DNA from: Escherichia coli
GTDB taxonomy: Bacteria; Pseudomonadota; Gammaproteobacteria; Enterobacterales; Enterobacteriaceae
NCBI RefSeq assembly: GCF_011881725.1
Contig: NZ_JAATUR010000001.1
Location: forward strand, 124,001 to 188,000
Direction: 5' to 3'
DNA: 64,000 nucleotides
A model generated the notes under the pieces. It had not been told where the DNA came from, did no database searches, and saw nothing but the letters and a program-made list of their open reading frames with translations. Of this stretch, positions 63,923-64,000 are shown piece after piece (positions within the stretch are counted from its first letter, which is position 1; every line of letters starts with the position of its first letter). The translations under genes were made by a program, and so were the position numbers.

Positions 63923-64000
63923 ATGACTGATAAAACCATTCCGTTTTCGCTACTCGATCTGGCCCCGATCCCCGAAGGTTCTTCAGCACGAGAAGCGTTC
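63923..64000 (+). CDS. yhbW: Luciferase-like monooxygenase YhbW, 5' part only
   Basis: The frame begins MTDKTIPFSLLDLAPIPEG and runs off the window after 26 codons. The opening matches YhbW, a bacterial-luciferase-like FMN-dependent monooxygenase; the motif PFSLLDLAPIPEG is typical of this subfamily's first strand. The start codon lies just beyond the 14-bp right arm of the inverted repeat, whose GTGAGC could serve only as a weak ribosome-binding site. Confidence 0.85.
   Translation, partial: MTDKTIPFSLLDLAPIPEGSSAREAF

Overview
The window is a piece of chromosome from Escherichia coli or a very close Escherichia relative. Gene order and protein sequences match the E. coli K-12 segment running from yqjH through aer-patA, fadH, rlmG, alx, sstT, uxaCA/exuTR, the yqj and yha genes, cyuAP, tdc, rnpB, gar, rsmI-lpoA-dolP and the yhb genes to ubiUV and yhbW. 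REP/BIME repeats of enterobacterial type punctuate it. It is not K-12: several K-12 gene blocks are missing or cut and one extra operon is present. Identifications rest on recalled family and K-12 sequences, not on a database search.

Layout. 1-3.1 kb: yqjH (cut by the window edge), its nickel-responsive regulator yqjI, and aer. 3.5-5.3 kb: patA, then only the last 54 codons of ygjH abutting a BIME. The ebgRAC-ygjIJK block expected next is absent. 5.3-14.6 kb: fadH, rlmG (higBA absent between them), ygjP, ygjQ, ygjR, alx with its yybP-ykoY-type leader RNA, sstT and ygjV. 14.7-25.6 kb: the hexuronate genes uxaA, uxaC, exuT and exuR. A complete four-gene alpha-class (class 5, CS1/CFA/I-like) chaperone-usher fimbrial operon sits between exuT and exuR. 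25.9-33 kb: envelope and stress genes yqjA, mzrA, yqjCDEK, yqjF, yqjG, yhaH (yhaI absent), yhaJ, yhaK and yhaL. 33-45.4 kb: anaerobic amino-acid catabolism, with cyuA-cyuP for cysteine and tdcABCDEFG plus tdcR for threonine/serine. 45.4-46.15 kb: rnpB and three 118-bp tandem repeats carrying terminators. 46.2-52.4 kb: garK-R-L-P and divergent garD for galactarate/glucarate. 52.4-52.9 kb: a decayed prlF antitoxin relic. The yhaV, aga/kba and yraHIJK genes found here in K-12 are gone. 52.9-64 kb: rsmI, lpoA, yraN, diaA, dolP, yraQ, yraR, a frameshifted yhbO, yhbP, yhbQ, yhbS, ubiT, divergent ubiU-ubiV, and the first codons of yhbW.

Functional themes. Pectin and sugar-acid use (uxa/exu, gar) and anaerobic amino-acid fermentation (tdc, cyu), together with O2-independent ubiquinone synthesis (ubiTUV), suit a gut facultative anaerobe. 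The fimbrial operon is the main accessory element and the best candidate for a little-described system. The other unusual signals are erosion scars: truncated ygjH, the prlF ghost, frameshifted yhbO, the missing yhaI, and the rnpB repeats that end tdcR. No tRNA gene, insertion sequence, prophage or CRISPR array was seen.
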